NCBI RefSeq assembly: GCF_965204125.1
Contig: NZ_OZ241968.1
Coordinates: forward strand, 248,001-312,000
Direction: 5' to 3'
DNA length: 64,000 bases
From: Poriferisodalis sp965204125
GTDB taxonomy: Bacteria > Actinomycetota > Acidimicrobiia > Acidimicrobiales > Poriferisodalaceae
Position numbers and translations under genes: made by a program. Positions 62,586-64,000 of the stretch are shown here, piece by piece. Every line of letters begins with the position of its first letter. Position 1 is the stretch's first letter. The notes beneath the pieces are model-generated. The model worked only from the letters and a program-made list of their open reading frames with translations, made no database searches and was not told the origin of the DNA.

Positions 62586-63938
62586 TCACGCCCTGACAGT
62601 GCCCGACCGTGATCCTTGGACTACCGCGTCGGCCGTGGCGTCGGCAGCGATGACGTCGAAGGTCATGTTGACCAAGCGCCAGTCGGGCTCCGGCGCCACA
62701 GCCGACACGGGAGCCGGCACGGCCGCAAAGCCTGGCCGCACACGGCGCGGCAGTCCAAGCGACGCAAACATGCCGACCACGCCAAGCGCCGCCGACAGCA
62801 GGAAGACGGGCGTGAATGACCCGGCCGCGTCGGCAATGAACCCGCCGAGCTGCGGCGAGATCATCTGAGCCACGCCGAAGCAGAAGGTGGTGGCGGAGAA
62901 CGCGGGTCCGTAGTCGTCGGTGGTGGTGTTGTTGACGACATAGACGGTCAGCACCGTGGGCATGGCAGCGAACAACACGCCGATAGCCACCGACAGGACG
63001 ATCGTCGGCACGAACCAGCCCGGCAAGATCAGCGTGGTGACGATGGCCCAGCCCGCGAATGACATCGCCAGTGTCGGTCTCGGTCCGATGCGTTCCGAGA
63101 TCGCGATGAACAGCGGTCCGCCGAAGATCATCGCCAAGCCGACGAGCGTGAACGCCAGCGCTGCCTGCGAGCTGGTCCAACCGCTGTCGTCCTCGAGCCG
63201 TGTGGTCAAGAACGCGATGACCATCAGGTACAGCAACCCGAAGGTGACGAATGCCCCTACGAGCGGCACCCAGCCGGGCATCCGCCGCAGTGCGCTGAAT
63301 CCGCCGACGCCTGTCCGTGACGCAAGCCGCTCTTGGCGATGGCCGATGAACAGCAGCACGCCGGCCGCCACGATGGCGCCAATGATGAGCTGCACGAAGT
63401 ACACGTTGCGCCAGGACGCGTCGCCCATGGTGGAGCGAACGAAGCTCGCGAGCTGACCGGCGAAGACAACGCCGAAACCCATCCCCGCGCCGAGGAAACC
63501 CACGGCGAGACCGCGCCGCTCAGGAGCTATCGCATCGGCGGTGACGACCGGGGCGGGGATCCAGGTCAAGGCACCGCCCAGACCCTGCGTGAACAATCCG
63601 ACACCCAGCACCGCCGCCCCTGGAGCAATGGTCGCGAGCGCCTGGCCGATGATGGCGAGCACTAGTCCGACCCGCATCACGGACAACAGTCGAAAGCGGC
63701 TGGAGGCCGCGGCGACGACGAGTGTGCCCAGCAGGTATGCCGCCATGTTGACGGTTGCGAGCGACCCGGCGACCGTGTTCGACAGGTCGAGATCGTCACG
63801 CACTGCGGGAAGCAGCACTCCGTAGGTGAATCGCCCGAACGACTGAGCGATGGCAGCGAGCAGCGCCATGAGGATCACCGCGGCCGTACCCATCAGCCTG
63901 CGCCGATGGGATGTCGCGTCGCTGCCGAGGGCGGTCAC
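62586..63938 (-). CDS. MFS transporter
   Basis: A 450-residue membrane protein, GTG start, with about 12 transmembrane segments. The opening AAVILMALLAAIAQSFGRFTYGVLLPAVRDDLDLS and the repeat GLAVGFLGAGMGFGVV are typical of the major facilitator superfamily, YfcJ-like/aromatic or sugar-exporting branches being possible. Its stop lies 84 bases before the start of the betaine-binding lipoprotein gene, so the two could be cotranscribed. Substrate unknown. Confidence 0.9.
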   Translation of the reverse strand: MTALGSDATSHRRRLMGTAAVILMALLAAIAQSFGRFTYGVLLPAVRDDLDLSNTVAGSLATVNMAAYLLGTLVVAAASSRFRLLSVMRVGLVLAIIGQALATIAPGAAVLGVGLFTQGLGGALTWIPAPVVTADAIAPERRGLAVGFLGAGMGFGVVFAGQLASFVRSTMGDASWRNVYFVQLIIGAIVAAGVLLFIGHRQERLASRTGVGGFSALRRMPGWVPLVGAFVTFGLLYLMVIAFLTTRLEDDSGWTSSQAALAFTLVGLAMIFGGPLFIAISERIGPRPTLAMSFAGWAIVTTLILPGWFVPTIVLSVAIGVLFAAMPTVLTVYVVNNTTTDDYGPAFSATTFCFGVAQMISPQLGGFIADAAGSFTPVFLLSAALGVVGMFASLGLPRRVRPGFAAVPAPVSAVAPEPDWRLVNMTFDVIAADATADAVVQGSRSGTVRA

Positions 63939-64000
63939 GAATGACCATCCAACCCCGAAACGGCGTCGGGTGCACTCTCGGGTGCCGAGCTCACGCCTCC
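63939..64000. other. Right edge, no feature seen
   Basis: The last 62 bases show no recognisable motif. They may be the promoter region of the MFS gene. Confidence 0.6.

Overview
The window is GC-rich bacterial DNA packed with genes. It looks like an actinobacterium, most plausibly class Acidimicrobiia. The pointers are two F420-type oxidoreductase families, many SDR, acyl-CoA and phytanoyl-CoA-dioxygenase-like enzymes, a membrane-anchored MurF-like ligase, frequent GTG starts, and a leucine attenuator whose leader peptide appears leaderless. The class is an inference: there is no rRNA gene in the window.

Layout. 1-8.2 kb: trpB2 (reverse strand, its stop codon lies off the left edge), then a likely catabolic run of LLM/F420 oxidoreductase, SDR, sulfatase and VOC protein, a reverse-strand J-domain membrane protein, and a thiolase-like protein. 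8.2-12.5 kb: ppk1 behind three DnaA-box-like sites, then leuA behind a complete leader-peptide attenuator. 12.5-26.2 kb: one long forward run with an alpha/beta hydrolase, a membrane MurF-like ligase, a D-Ala-D-Ala ligase, a Cys-repeat lipoprotein, an overlapping lipid-type trio (acyl-CoA reductase-HAD fusion, LarA-like protein, PlsC acyltransferase), an ABC exporter, a VanY-like peptidase and a methyltransferase. 26-36 kb: an NCS2-type permease with a kinase-like C-terminus, then central metabolism (aconitase, citrate synthase) together with a LysR regulator, a carboxyltransferase, a quinone oxidoreductase and a Tyr phosphatase. 36-40 kb: one 1390-residue exported protein joining about 30 leucine-rich repeats to a complete oligopeptide-type ABC solute-binding domain. 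40-51 kb: acyl-CoA dehydrogenase, MBL hydrolase, PGPGW protein, class I fumarase, VOC protein, rarA, phytanoyl-CoA dioxygenase, an orphan ABC ATPase, SDR and prmA.

51-57 kb: the tmRNA gene (ssrA) is intact. A degenerate copy of its 3' part lies 3.4 kb downstream, next to an inverted T-arm. Between them are four genes (HpaB-type monooxygenase, TetR, PPOX, SDR), an AT-rich near-palindrome and a likely TetR operator. This looks like an old integration event at ssrA. Beyond it lie a Fe-S protein of the reductive-dehalogenase/QueG type and a SagB-like nitroreductase, separated by a small membrane ORF and a short SDR relic. 57-64 kb: alpha/beta hydrolase, an unrecognised protein, HugZ-like protein, Ddn-like F420 protein, FNT channel, glycine-betaine-type binding lipoprotein and an MFS transporter.

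The strongest candidates for new biology are the LRR/solute-binding fusion, the reductase-LarA-PlsC operon, the ssrA-associated island and the SagB/Fe-S neighbourhood. No CRISPR array, rRNA, tRNA, IS element or integrase was found.
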